Origin: Fen-183 sp036504335
Lineage (GTDB): Bacteria > Acidobacteriota > Thermoanaerobaculia > UBA5066
Assembly: GCA_036504335.1 (NCBI GenBank)
Contig: DASXVJ010000001.1
Coordinates: forward strand, 124,001 to 188,000
Direction: 5' to 3'
Length of the DNA stretch: 64,000 nt
Shown: positions 25,942 through 34,068 of the stretch, piece after piece
How the letters are laid out: each line of letters starts with the position of its first letter
Numbering within the stretch: the stretch's first letter is position 1
Notes under the pieces: generated by a model
Databases searched by the model: none
What the model was told of the DNA's origin: nothing
Seen by the model: only the letters and a program-made list of their open reading frames with translations
Made by a program: the position numbers and the translations under genes

Positions 25942-27740
25942 GAGTCGACCTTGAGAACGGCGAGGAAGGCCTCCTGCGGGAGGTCGACGCGGCCGACCTT
26001 CTTCATGCGCCGCTTGCCTTCCTTCTGCTTCTCGAGCAGCTTCTTCTTGCGCGTGATGTCGCCGCCGTAGCACTTCGCGATCACGTTCTTGCGCATCGCC
26101 CTCACGGTCGAACGCGCCAGGATCTTCGAGCCGATCGCCGCCTGGATGACGACCTCGAACATCTGCTGCGGGATCATCTCCTTCATCTTCTCCACGATCG
26201 AGCGGCCCTTCGTCTGCGCCTTGTCGCGGTGGACGATGAACGCGAGGGCGTCCACGGGCTCGCCGTTGATGAGGACGTCGAGCTTCACGAGGTCCCCGGG
26301 CCGGTAGTCGATGAGCTGGTAGTCGAACGACGCGTAGCCCCGGGAGAGCGACTTGAGCTTGTCGTAGAAGTCGAGGATGACCTCGTTCAGCGGGAGCTCG
26401 TACTTGAGGACGGCGCGCTGCGTGCCCGCGTACTCGAGCGACACCTGCGTGCCGCGCCGCTCCTGGGCGAGCGCGAGGATCCCGCCGAGGAACTCGTCCT
26501 TCGTGATGATCGTCGCGAGGATGTACGGCTCGCGCATCTCCTCGATGAGCTGCACGTCGGGGAGCTTCACGGGGTTCGAGATCTCGAGCTCCTGGCCGCG
26601 CGTCGTCGTGATCCGGTACGGGACCGACGGCGCCGTCGTGATGAGCGACAGGTTGAACTCGCGCTCGAGGCGCTCCTGGATGATCTCCATGTGGAGGAGG
26701 CCGAGGTACCCGCACCGGAAGCCGAACCCGAGCGCCGTCGACGACTCGGGCTCGAACGTGAAGGAGGCGTCGTTCAGCCGGAGCTTCTCCATCGCGTCGC
26801 GCAGATCCTCGTACGCCTCCGTCTCCGTCGGGAAGATCGACGCGAAGACCATGGGCTTGACGTCCAAAAAGCCGGGGAACGCCTCCGCGGTCGGTCGTTC
26901 GGTCTCCGTGACGGTGTCGCCGATCTTGGCGGCGTGGAGGTCCTTGATGCCCGCGATGACGTAGCCGACCTCGCCGACGGAGAGGTCGGGCACGACGAGC
27001 GGCTTCGGGTTGAAGATCCCGACTTCCTGGACCTCGCCGCCGAGGCCGGTCCCCATCATCCGGATCTTCATGCCCGGCCGGATCGTCCCCTCGTGCACGC
27101 GCACGAGGCACGTGACGCCGCGGTAGACGTCGAACCACGAGTCGAAGAGGAGCGCCTTCAGCGGCGCCGCCGGATCGCCCTTCGGCGCCGGGATGTCGTG
27201 GACGATCTGTTCGAGCAGGTCGCGCACGCCCGTCCCGACCTTGCCGGACGTCAGGACCGCGTGGCGGGCGGGGATCCCGATGACCTCCTCGATCTGCTCG
27301 CGCGCCATCTCGGGAACGGCGGACGGGAGGTCGACCTTGTTGATGCACGGGACGATCGTGAGGTCGTTGTGGATGGCGAGGTACGCGTTCGCGAGCGTCT
27401 GGGCCTCGACGCCCTGCGTCGCGTCCACCACGAGGACGGCGCCCTCGCACGCGGCGAGCGAACGCGACACCTCGTAGGTGAAGTCCACGTGCCCGGGCGT
27501 GTCGATGAGGTTCAGCGTGTAGTCCCGTCCGTCCTCGGCCCGGTACTTGAGAGTGACCGAGCGCGCCTTGATCGTGATTCCGCGCTCCTTCTCGATCGGG
27601 TTGTCGTCCAGAACCTGCTCGGTCATCTCGCGCGCCGTCAGCGCGCCCGTGATCTCGAGGATCCGGTCGGACAGGGTCGTCTTCCCGTGGTCGATGTGAG
27701 CGACGATCGAGAAGTTGCGGATGCGCGAGGGGTCGGTCAT
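25938..27740 (-). CDS. lepA: elongation factor 4 (back-translocating GTPase LepA)
   Basis: The 600-residue protein is the expected length for LepA. G1 is AHIDHGKTTL (14-23), then ERGITIKA, DTPGHVDF and NKVDLP. Domains II, III and V follow, and the LepA-specific C-terminus includes KKKLLEKQKEGKRRMK. It binds ribosomes and is thought to reverse or remodel stalled translocation. A TAGAAT hexamer 40 bases upstream probably begins a transcript running lepA-lepB and onward. Confidence 0.98.
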   Translation of the reverse strand: MTDPSRIRNFSIVAHIDHGKTTLSDRILEITGALTAREMTEQVLDDNPIEKERGITIKARSVTLKYRAEDGRDYTLNLIDTPGHVDFTYEVSRSLAACEGAVLVVDATQGVEAQTLANAYLAIHNDLTIVPCINKVDLPSAVPEMAREQIEEVIGIPARHAVLTSGKVGTGVRDLLEQIVHDIPAPKGDPAAPLKALLFDSWFDVYRGVTCLVRVHEGTIRPGMKIRMMGTGLGGEVQEVGIFNPKPLVVPDLSVGEVGYVIAGIKDLHAAKIGDTVTETERPTAEAFPGFLDVKPMVFASIFPTETEAYEDLRDAMEKLRLNDASFTFEPESSTALGFGFRCGYLGLLHMEIIQERLEREFNLSLITTAPSVPYRITTTRGQELEISNPVKLPDVQLIEEMREPYILATIITKDEFLGGILALAQERRGTQVSLEYAGTQRAVLKYELPLNEVILDFYDKLKSLSRGYASFDYQLIDYRPGDLVKLDVLINGEPVDALAFIVHRDKAQTKGRSIVEKMKEMIPQQMFEVVIQAAIGSKILARSTVRAMRKNVIAKCYGGDITRKKKLLEKQKEGKRRMKKVGRVDLPQEAFLAVLKVDS

Positions 27741-27779
27741 GCGGGGGGCGCGGCGCGAAAAAGGCGCGGCGGAGCGCGG

Positions 27780-27785
27780 ATTCTA
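27780..27785 (-). promoter_or_regulatory. candidate -10 TAGAAT for lepA operon
   Basis: TAGAAT on the minus strand lies in the 83-base gap between tsaD and lepA, 40 bases before the lepA ATG, and would give a leader of about 33 bases. No clear TTGACA precedes it. Confidence 0.45.
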
Positions 27786-27823
27786 GCGGAGCGAGCCCTT
27801 TTCTGCCCCCGGCGGGCCGTGCG

Positions 27824-28915
27824 TCAGTCGAGAGTCTCGAGCGGCCAGCGCGAGCGCGCGACGGCCGCGAGTCCCTCGCCGAGGCGGCCCCCGGCCAGTC
27901 GCCGCAGCCCGGCGAAGCCGATCATGACGGCATTGTCGCCGGTCAGGGCGCGCGGCGCGACGCGCACGTCGACGCCGCGCGTCTTTCCCCACGCGGGGAG
28001 GCGCTCCCGGAGGAGCGTGTTCGCCGCGACGCCGCCCGAGACGGTCAGCACGCCAAACCGCTCCGCACGGGCGATGCGCTCCACGCGGTCGACGAGCTGG
28101 TCGACGACGGCGGCCTCGACGTCGGCCATGAGGTCACAGAGCTCCTGCGGCGCGTCGGCGGGCTCGAGAGCGGGCCCCGACGGCAGCCCCGAGACTGGCG
28201 CGCGCCCGATCTCGCCGAGCCTCTCGCGCACGGACGTCTTGAGCCCCGAGAAGCTGAAGTCGGCCGACCGGTCCTTGAACTGCGGCACGGCGAAGGGCCG
28301 CGCGGCGCGCCCGCGCCGGGCCAGCCGGTCCACCGCGGGGCCGCCCGGGTAGCCCAGCCCGGCCATCTTCGCGACCTTGTCGAAGGCCTCGCCCGCCGCG
28401 TCGTCGCGCGTCCGCGCGAGGCGGTCGATGCGCGCTCCCGAGAACCGGTAGAGGTGCGTGTGTCCGCCCGAGACGACGAGCGCCCCGAATCGCTCCGGCA
28501 CGGCCGCCGCCGGGCCGCCTTCGGGGTCGACGAACGCGGACAGCGCGTGCGCCTCGATGTGGTGGACGGGGACGAAGGGAACGCCGAGGCCGAGCGCGAC
28601 GCCCTTGCCCTCGGAGAGGCCGACGAGAAGCGCGCCGACGAGGCCCGGGCCCGCCGTTGCGGCGACGGCCGAGACGTCGGCGAGCGTCACGCCCGCGTCC
28701 GCAAGCGCGGCCTCGAGGAGCGGCGGGAGGTTCTGCAGGTGGGCGCGGGCGGCGATCTCGGGCACGACACCGCCGAAGGCCCGGTGCGCGGCCTCCTGCG
28801 AGGCGATGCGGGATGCGCGCGCGCGGCCCTCCCCGTCGAGGAGGGCGACGGCCGTCTCGTCACAGGACGTCTCGAACGCGAGAAGAAGCTCGCCCGGGCC
28901 GGCGGGGCCGCTCAT
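27824..28915 (-). CDS. tsaD: tRNA N6-adenosine threonylcarbamoyltransferase
   Basis: The 363-residue ASKHA-fold protein transfers threonylcarbamoyl to A37 of ANN-decoding tRNAs. ETSCDETAVAL at the N-terminus is the TsaD signature, HHIEAH (118-123) supplies the metal-binding histidines His119 and His123, and VVSGGHTHLY with GEAFDKVAKMAGLGYPGG form the nucleotide site. GVAANTLLRERL and GDNAVMIGFAG close the fold. It overlaps mtnA (ATGA). Partners TsaB, TsaC and TsaE are not in the window. Confidence 0.96.
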   Translation of the reverse strand: MSGPAGPGELLLAFETSCDETAVALLDGEGRARASRIASQEAAHRAFGGVVPEIAARAHLQNLPPLLEAALADAGVTLADVSAVAATAGPGLVGALLVGLSEGKGVALGLGVPFVPVHHIEAHALSAFVDPEGGPAAAVPERFGALVVSGGHTHLYRFSGARIDRLARTRDDAAGEAFDKVAKMAGLGYPGGPAVDRLARRGRAARPFAVPQFKDRSADFSFSGLKTSVRERLGEIGRAPVSGLPSGPALEPADAPQELCDLMADVEAAVVDQLVDRVERIARAERFGVLTVSGGVAANTLLRERLPAWGKTRGVDVRVAPRALTGDNAVMIGFAGLRRLAGGRLGEGLAAVARSRWPLETLD

Positions 28916-30006
28916 CGGGGTGCGAGGAGCCGCGCGAGCCCCGCCGCGTGCGGGCGCTCGGAGATCCCGCGCTCGGTCACGATCGCGTCGACGAGGGCCG
29001 ACGGCGTCACGTCGAACGCCGGGTAGAGCGCCGAGACGCCCGCGGGCGCCAGCGACACCGACCCGCCGCCGGGCAGCGGCAGGTCGACGACCTCCGCGCC
29101 GTCGCGCTCCTCGATCGGGATCGCCGCGCCGTCCGGCGTCGCGGGGTCCAGCGTCGTCGTCGGCGCCGCGACGACGAACGGCACGCCGTGAGCGTGCGCC
29201 GCGAGCGCAAGGCCGTACGTTCCGACCTTGTTCGCGACGTCGCCGTTCGCGGCGATGCGGTCCGCGCCGACGACGACCGCGTGAACGCGCCCGCGCGCGA
29301 TGAGGGAAGCCGCCGCGACGTCCGGGAGGAGCGTGACGGGCAGGCCGTCCTTCGCGAGCTCCCACGCCGTGAGGCGCGCGCCCTGGAGAAACGGGCGCGT
29401 CTCGTCCGCGAGGATCGCGAGCTTTCCGCCGGCGGCGAGCGCACGCACGATCCCGAGAGCCGTGCCGATTCCCGCCGTGGCGAGCGCGCCCGCGTTGCAG
29501 TGCGTCAGGACGGTCGGGACGCCGACGGAAAAGCGGGCCCTGAGCCACGCGGCGCCGAGCCGCCCGATCTCCGCGCAGGCGGCGCGGTCCTCGGCGGCGA
29601 TGAGGTCCGCCTCGGCCTCGAGGAGGAGGACGCGCCCTTCGGCATCGCCTCCCGCCGTCGCGAGCGCCACGCCGCGCATCCGCGCGACGGCCCAGGCGAG
29701 GTTCACCGCGGTCGGGCGCGCGGCTTCGAGCCGGTCCGCGGCGGCGTGGAGCGCCGCGTCCAGATCCTCCGGCACGCGCGGCAGGACGCGCCGCGCCTCC
29801 GCGCACATCCCGTAGGCCGCCGCGACGCCGATGAGCGGAGCCCCCCGGACGGCGAGGCTGCGGATCGCCTCGGCCGTCTCGAGGGCGCTCGCGCACTCGA
29901 GGACGGACTCCTCGTGCGGCAGGCGGCGCTGGTCGAGGAGGGTGAGGACGCCCGCGCGGTAGACGTACGGCACGACAGACGTCGCGGGACGAGACGGCAT
30001 CTCCAC
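28912..30006 (-). CDS. mtnA: S-methyl-5-thioribose-1-phosphate isomerase
   Basis: The 364-residue protein belongs to the eIF2B-like aldose/ketose isomerases. RGAPLIGVAAAYG near 54, THCNAGALATAG with catalytic Cys170, and VVGADRIAANGDVANKVGT with catalytic Asp249 are diagnostic. It converts methylthioribose-1-phosphate to the ribulose form in methionine salvage. No other salvage gene is near. GTG at 30006 is chosen because TATAGT lies exactly 6 bases before it; an ATG two codons on is the alternative. Confidence 0.94.
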   Translation of the reverse strand: MEMPSRPATSVVPYVYRAGVLTLLDQRRLPHEESVLECASALETAEAIRSLAVRGAPLIGVAAAYGMCAEARRVLPRVPEDLDAALHAAADRLEAARPTAVNLAWAVARMRGVALATAGGDAEGRVLLLEAEADLIAAEDRAACAEIGRLGAAWLRARFSVGVPTVLTHCNAGALATAGIGTALGIVRALAAGGKLAILADETRPFLQGARLTAWELAKDGLPVTLLPDVAAASLIARGRVHAVVVGADRIAANGDVANKVGTYGLALAAHAHGVPFVVAAPTTTLDPATPDGAAIPIEERDGAEVVDLPLPGGGSVSLAPAGVSALYPAFDVTPSALVDAIVTERGISERPHAAGLARLLAPR

Positions 30007-30012
30007 GGCCCG

Positions 30013-30018
30013 ACTATA
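30013..30018 (-). promoter_or_regulatory. -10 TATAGT for mtnA
   Basis: TATAGT on the minus strand is followed by 6 bases and then the GTG of mtnA, which predicts a leaderless mRNA. It is one of the best hexamers in the window. Confidence 0.5.
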
Positions 30019-30032
30019 AGCGCCCGGTCGGT

Positions 30033-30038
30033 TAGGAT
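30033..30038 (+). promoter_or_regulatory. candidate -10 TAGGAT for pgk
   Basis: TAGGAT lies 29 bases before the pgk ATG, giving a short leader that includes a strong ribosome-binding site AGGAGGA at 30057-30063. Confidence 0.45.
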
Positions 30039-30067
30039 CGTGTCGCGGTCACCAGCAGGAGGACCCA

Positions 30068-31261
30068 ATGGCGGACCTTCCTCCCTCGATCACCGGACTC
30101 GACCTTTCCGGCAAGCGCGTCTTCATTCGCGTGGACTTCAACGTTCCGCTGAAGGACGGGGTCGTGCGCGACGACACGCGCGTCGTCGAGGCGCTGCCGA
30201 CCATCCTCCTCGCGAAAGAGCGCGGCGCGCGCCACATCGTCCTCGCGTCGCACCTCGGCAAGGCCAAGGGCGCCGCCGATCCGAAATACTCGCTCGCGCC
30301 CGTGGCCCGGACGCTCGAGCACCGGCTCGGAACCCCCGTCGCGTTCGCGCCCGACTGCGTCGGCCCCGAAGCCGAAAGGGCCGAAGGCGCCCTGCCCCCC
30401 GGCGGAGTCCTTCTCCTCGAGAACGTCCGCTTCCACGCGGGCGAGGAGGCCAACGACCCGGCGTTCGCGAAGCGGCTCTCCGCGCTCGCGGACGTCTACG
30501 TGAACGACGCGTTCGGCACGGCCCACCGCGCGCACGCCTCGACGGCGGGGATGGCGGCGTTCTTCCCGCGCGACCGCCGCGGAATCGGCCTCCTCATGGA
30601 GAAGGAGCTGACGGCTCTCGCGAAGGTCGCGACCGACATCGACCACCCGTTCGCCGCCATCCTCGGCGGCGCGAAGATCATGGGAAAGATCAAGGCGCTG
30701 AAGACCCTCGTCGAGAAGGCCGACGTCGTCCTCGTCGGCGGAGGGATGGCGAACCATTTCGTCGCGGCGCTCGGCCTGCCGGTCGGAAAGTCGCTCCTCG
30801 AGCCCGCGGGCGTGCCCGTCGCGCGCGCCATCATGGACCGTTGCAGGGAGCGCGGCGTCGCGCTCGTCCTCCCGTCGGACTTCATGGTCGCGCCGTCGCT
30901 CGACAAGGCCTCGTCCGCGAAGACCGTCGCGATGAACGCAATCCCGGCCGACGGGGCCGCCTTCGACGTCGGCCCGAAGACGCTCGAGATGTTTCGACGG
31001 ATGACGAAGGACGCGAAAACGATCTTCTGGAACGGCCCCATGGGAGTCTTCGAGACGAAGCCCTTCGACGCCGGGACGCTCGGCGTCGCGAAGCTCCTGG
31101 CCGCCTGCTCCGGCTTCACCGTCGTGGGCGGCGGCGAGAGCGTGGAGGCCGTCGTCGCGGCGGGTCTCGCGGGCTCGATCTCGCACGTCTCGACCGGTGG
31201 CGGGGCGTCGCTCGACCTCGTCGCCGGCGAGGCGCTGCCCGGCATCGAGGCCCTGCGTTGA
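30068..31261 (+). CDS. pgk: phosphoglycerate kinase
   Basis: The 397-residue protein has the usual PGK length and motifs: RVDFNVPL near 24 and LLLENVRFH, LGGAKIMGKIK, NGPMGVFE, and a nucleotide loop VVGGGESVEAV. It makes ATP from 1,3-bisphosphoglycerate in glycolysis and works in reverse in gluconeogenesis. It has one of the few strong Shine-Dalgarno sequences here (AGGAGGA, 4 bases from ATG). The stop is 5 bases before tpiA, so the two are co-transcribed. Confidence 0.98.
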   Translation: MADLPPSITGLDLSGKRVFIRVDFNVPLKDGVVRDDTRVVEALPTILLAKERGARHIVLASHLGKAKGAADPKYSLAPVARTLEHRLGTPVAFAPDCVGPEAERAEGALPPGGVLLLENVRFHAGEEANDPAFAKRLSALADVYVNDAFGTAHRAHASTAGMAAFFPRDRRGIGLLMEKELTALAKVATDIDHPFAAILGGAKIMGKIKALKTLVEKADVVLVGGGMANHFVAALGLPVGKSLLEPAGVPVARAIMDRCRERGVALVLPSDFMVAPSLDKASSAKTVAMNAIPADGAAFDVGPKTLEMFRRMTKDAKTIFWNGPMGVFETKPFDAGTLGVAKLLAACSGFTVVGGGESVEAVVAAGLAGSISHVSTGGGASLDLVAGEALPGIEALR

Positions 31262-31266
31262 CGCCG

Positions 31267-32013
31267 ATGGCCTCACGCCGGCTCGTCGTCGCGAACTGGA
31301 AGATGTCCCTCACGCCATCGGCGTCGCTCGCGCTCGCCGAGCGCCTTCTCGACGCGCGTCTCCCGCCGGGCGTCGACGTCGGCCTCGCCCCGTCGTTCGG
31401 CGCGCTCGATCGCGTCGGCCGCCGCCTCCGGGGCTCGCGGATCGCGCTCGCCGCGCAGGACGTCTCGCCCGAGACGCAGGGCGCGTTCACGGGGGAGGTT
31501 TCGGCGGCCAGCCTGAAGGAACTCGGGGTCTCGATCGGCCTCGTCGGGCACAGCGAGCGCCGGCAACGCCACGGCGAAATGAACCCTCTTCTCGCGCGAA
31601 AGATCGAGCGCCTCGTCGAGAACGGGATCGCGCCGCTCTACTGCATCGGAGAGACGCGTGCCGAGCGCGAGGCGGGCGCCACACGCGCGATCCTGACGGG
31701 CCAGCTCGCCGCCCTCGACGGCTTCGCGGCGCCCCCGCCCGGCATTGCGCTCGCGTACGAGCCGGTCTGGGCGATCGGAACGGGCCTCGCCGCGACGCCG
31801 GCCATGGCCGCCGAGGCGCACGCGGTTCTCCGGGAGGCCCTGGGCGCGCGCTGGGGGGCGGCCGCCGCCTCGATCCGGATCCTCTACGGCGGGTCCGTCA
31901 CGCCCGCGAACGCGCCGGAGCTCTTCCGCCAGCCCGGCGTGGACGGGGGGCTCGTGGGCGGGGCCTCGCTGGACGCGGCGGCGTTCGGGGCGATTCTCCG
32001 GGCTGCCGGCTGA
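31267..32013 (+). CDS. tpiA: triosephosphate isomerase
   Basis: The 248-residue TIM barrel has ANWKM with Lys12, GHSERR with the electrophile His95, AYEPVWAIGTG with catalytic Glu165, and the phosphate-binding YGGSVTPAN and GGASLD. It interconverts dihydroxyacetone phosphate and glyceraldehyde-3-phosphate. ATG at 31267 gives the standard N-terminus; a TTG at 31258 overlapping the pgk stop would add three residues. Confidence 0.97.
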   Translation: MASRRLVVANWKMSLTPSASLALAERLLDARLPPGVDVGLAPSFGALDRVGRRLRGSRIALAAQDVSPETQGAFTGEVSAASLKELGVSIGLVGHSERRQRHGEMNPLLARKIERLVENGIAPLYCIGETRAEREAGATRAILTGQLAALDGFAAPPPGIALAYEPVWAIGTGLAATPAMAAEAHAVLREALGARWGAAAASIRILYGGSVTPANAPELFRQPGVDGGLVGGASLDAAAFGAILRAAG

Positions 32014-32064
32014 GCCGTCGGGCCCCTTTCGACCCCGAAAGTCGCGCCCGGCCGGTGTTTCCGC

Positions 32065-32070
32065 TATCAT
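32065..32070 (+). promoter_or_regulatory. candidate -10 TATCAT for secG
   Basis: TATCAT lies 56 bases before the secG ATG in the 112-base gap after tpiA. No convincing -35 was seen. A small inverted repeat TTTCG/CGAAA (32027-32041) lies just upstream. Confidence 0.4.
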
Positions 32071-32125
32071 CTGCGGCCCCGCCGATCTCGTCCGCGAGAT
32101 GAGTGGCGGGCCCGGAGTTCACCGC

Positions 32126-32497
32126 ATGTGGCTGTACGTTCTCGTCCCGATCTACGTGATCGTCTGCGTGTTCCTGATCCTCGTCGTCCTGCTCCAGCAG
32201 GGCAAGGGCGCGGACGTGTCGGCGGCCTTCGGGGCCTCCTCCTCGCAGACGACGTTCGGCGCCCGCGGCGCGACGACGCTCCTCGAGAAGATCACGACGT
32301 GGTCCTTCGTGGCGTTCTCGGTCCTCGCGGTCGCCATCTCCCTCATCCAGGCGCGGCGCCCCGGCTCCGTGCTCGCGAAGTCGGTCGGGGCGACGCCCGC
32401 GAAGGCTTCCGTCCCCGCCGCCCCGGTGCCCGTGACCGCGCTTCCGGCGGCGCCGGTCGCTCCGATCACGGCTCCCGCGGCTCCCGCAACGAAGTAG
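32126..32497 (+). CDS. secG: protein translocase subunit SecG
   Basis: The 123-residue protein has two membrane helices (about 3-23 and 55-75) with the SecG loop VLLQQGKGADVSAAFGASSSQTTFG between them. It is an accessory subunit of SecYEG that helps SecA-driven export. The Ala/Pro-rich C-terminal tail of about 40 residues is longer than usual. ATG at 32126 has a good ribosome-binding site (GGAG, 8 bases); an in-frame ATG at 32099 is less likely. The position after tpiA and before tRNA-Leu is common in bacteria. Confidence 0.94.
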   Translation: MWLYVLVPIYVIVCVFLILVVLLQQGKGADVSAAFGASSSQTTFGARGATTLLEKITTWSFVAFSVLAVAISLIQARRPGSVLAKSVGATPAKASVPAAPVPVTALPAAPVAPITAPAAPATK

Positions 32498-32505
32498 AGT
32501 TCGGT

Positions 32506-32511
32506 TAAGAT
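32506..32511 (+). promoter_or_regulatory. candidate -10 TAAGAT for tRNA-Leu
   Basis: TAAGAT follows the secG stop and lies 19 bases before the mature tRNA 5' end, a plausible distance for a tRNA precursor. Read-through from secG is also possible. Confidence 0.45.
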
Positions 32512-32530
32512 CCCCCTCCCTCGCGAGGGT

Positions 32531-32615
<85 letters not shown>

Positions 32616-32636
32616 TTCCTTTTCCCCCGGGACGCG

Positions 32637-32652
32637 GCCTCCGGCCGGAGGC
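32637..32652. repeat. 16-base perfect palindrome between tRNA-Leu and the DUF4097 gene
   Basis: GCCTCCGGCCGGAGGC is a perfect palindrome in the 41-base gap between two converging genes. It could form a hairpin on either strand and act as a shared transcription end, but there is no U-tract on either side, so terminator function is uncertain. Confidence 0.35.
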
Positions 32653-32656
32653 GCGA

Positions 32657-33487
32657 TTACTTGCGGACGGCCGAGGAGTCGGCCACGAAGAGCCGGACGT
32701 CGCCGTTCACGGTTTCGACCGCGAGGCTCTCCCTGCCCCCGTTGATCGAGCCGTGGGCCTCCTTCGGTCCCCACTTGCCCTCGATCGTCACGGGAAACTC
32801 GGACTGGATCCGGCCGTTGGTCGTCTGGAGCGCGCAGCGGATCGAGGAGTCCTTCGCGCACGTCACCGTCACCGAGCCGTTGACGGTTTCGAGGCTGGCC
32901 TGCCGCATCGCGCTCGCGAACGAGACCTCCACGGAGCCGTTCACCGTGTTGACCTTCAGGGGCCCGTCCTGGCCGTCCACCTTCACGGCGCCGTTCACGG
33001 TCGAAAGGACGAGGTCGCCCGTCCGCTTCGACGCGCCGATCCGGCCGTTGACGGTCTCGGCCTCGACGGCGACGCCCGCCGGCAGCGTGATCTGGTAGGA
33101 GACCTCCGCCGAGCTCGACCGCCCGAAGAAGGACCAGTTGAAGAACTTCCCCTGCTTGGGGAGGATCGTCTCGATCTCGATCGCCGAGCCCGTCTTCGTC
33201 ACCCGGATCTCGGTTTCCTTCAGGACGTCGGCGTCGGAGGCGCGGCGGACCGTCTTGGCGGCCACGACCTTCAGGTTCTCGCCGCCCGACTCGATGTTCA
33301 CGGCGCCGTTCACGTTCTGGAGGCGGACCTTGCGGACGCCGGCCAGCTCGTACGTCTTCTCGAAACGCTCTTCCTTCGCGTCGTCGGCCCGCACGCCGGA
33401 GGCGGCGGCCGCCACGAGAAGCGCGGCCGCGAGGGCTCCGCCGACGCGGGCGGGACGGCCGGGGCGGGTTCTGGGCGTGGCGTGCAT
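32657..33487 (-). CDS. exported DUF4097-type beta-repeat protein
   Basis: The 276-residue protein has a signal peptide (basic start, hydrophobic 16-31, likely cut after VRA at 34). The mature part repeats a short strand unit centred on (T/V)NG: NVNGAVNI, ETVNGRIG, STVNGAVKV, NTVNGSVEV, ETVNGSVTV, QTTNGRIQ and ETVNGDVRL. This is the DUF4097 putative adhesin pattern and should fold as a right-handed beta-solenoid. The function is unknown; such proteins are common envelope proteins. ATG at 33487 has a GGGAG ribosome-binding site 5 bases away, preferred over a GTG at 33499. Confidence 0.82.
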   Translation of the reverse strand: MHATPRTRPGRPARVGGALAAALLVAAAASGVRADDAKEERFEKTYELAGVRKVRLQNVNGAVNIESGGENLKVVAAKTVRRASDADVLKETEIRVTKTGSAIEIETILPKQGKFFNWSFFGRSSSAEVSYQITLPAGVAVEAETVNGRIGASKRTGDLVLSTVNGAVKVDGQDGPLKVNTVNGSVEVSFASAMRQASLETVNGSVTVTCAKDSSIRCALQTTNGRIQSEFPVTIEGKWGPKEAHGSINGGRESLAVETVNGDVRLFVADSSAVRK

Positions 33488-33543
33488 GGCGGCTCCCACC
33501 TGAGAGAACGTGCGGCGGCAGGGAAAGGTTTCGGAGCGGCCTC

Positions 33544-34068
33544 TCAGGCCTCCACGAGCGTCGTCCCGGCCAGTTTGTCGCCTGGCCTCCGGCCGTCCCG
33601 ACGACGGATAACCGATGCAATTTCAACGAGATTCCATCCCGGGACGAGGAGCGGCACGTTTCGGGCAAGGGAGGCCGCCGGCCCCGACGCCGAGCCGCCC
33701 CCGCGGATCAGGCGCAGGCCGAAGAGCTTCTTCCCGGGGCTCCCTCCGGCGGCGTCCCGGAAAAGGAACAGGAGGCCCGCGAGCACCTGCGCCGCCCGGA
33801 AACCGTCGTCGAGACCGGCCGGCGCCTGTTCGGACACGAAGGCGATCCCGAAGACGATCGCCGAGGCGACGAGGAGCGGCCCGCCCGCCACGAGCAGGAG
33901 GTCGACGCCGAACGCCGCCGCGCGTATCCAGAGCCGGCCGCGCGGCGGGGCTCCGAGCGGGACGGGTCCCGTCCGGAAGACGCCGTAGGATGCGTCCGCG
34001 TGGGAATCGCTCCGTCCGCCGCCCGTTTTCTCCGGCGTTTCGCCGCCGCGCCCGCCGTCGAGCTCCAC
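33544..34068 (-). CDS. RDD-family membrane protein
   Basis: The C-terminal ~140 residues show an RDD pattern: RLWIRAAAFGVDLLLVAGGP begins helix 1, then a second and third helix, with GGSPGKKLFGLRLIR (the conserved PGK region) and GRRPGDKLAGT at the end. RDD proteins are small membrane proteins of mostly unknown role. The start is uncertain. No ATG, GTG or TTG occurs in frame between helix 1 and position 34068, so GTG at 34068 (or 34074) is the nearest, which overlaps the divergent gene at 34000 by about 69 bases. Confidence 0.65.
   Translation of the reverse strand: MELDGGRGGETPEKTGGGRSDSHADASYGVFRTGPVPLGAPPRGRLWIRAAAFGVDLLLVAGGPLLVASAIVFGIAFVSEQAPAGLDDGFRAAQVLAGLLFLFRDAAGGSPGKKLFGLRLIRGGGSASGPAASLARNVPLLVPGWNLVEIASVIRRRDGRRPGDKLAGTTLVEA
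33986..33991 (+). promoter_or_regulatory. candidate -10 TAGGAT for the deaminase gene
   Basis: TAGGAT lies 8 bases before the GTG start at 34000 and lies within the 5' part of the opposing RDD gene. The spacing suggests a leaderless message. Confidence 0.45.

Noticed and set aside
31258..31266. TTG start for tpiA overlapping the pgk stop
   Set aside because: It would add only three residues before the conserved N-terminus; the ATG at 31267 is more standard.
32637..32652. Rho-independent terminator after tRNA-Leu
   Set aside because: The palindrome is perfect but has no U-run on either side, so it is listed only as a repeat.
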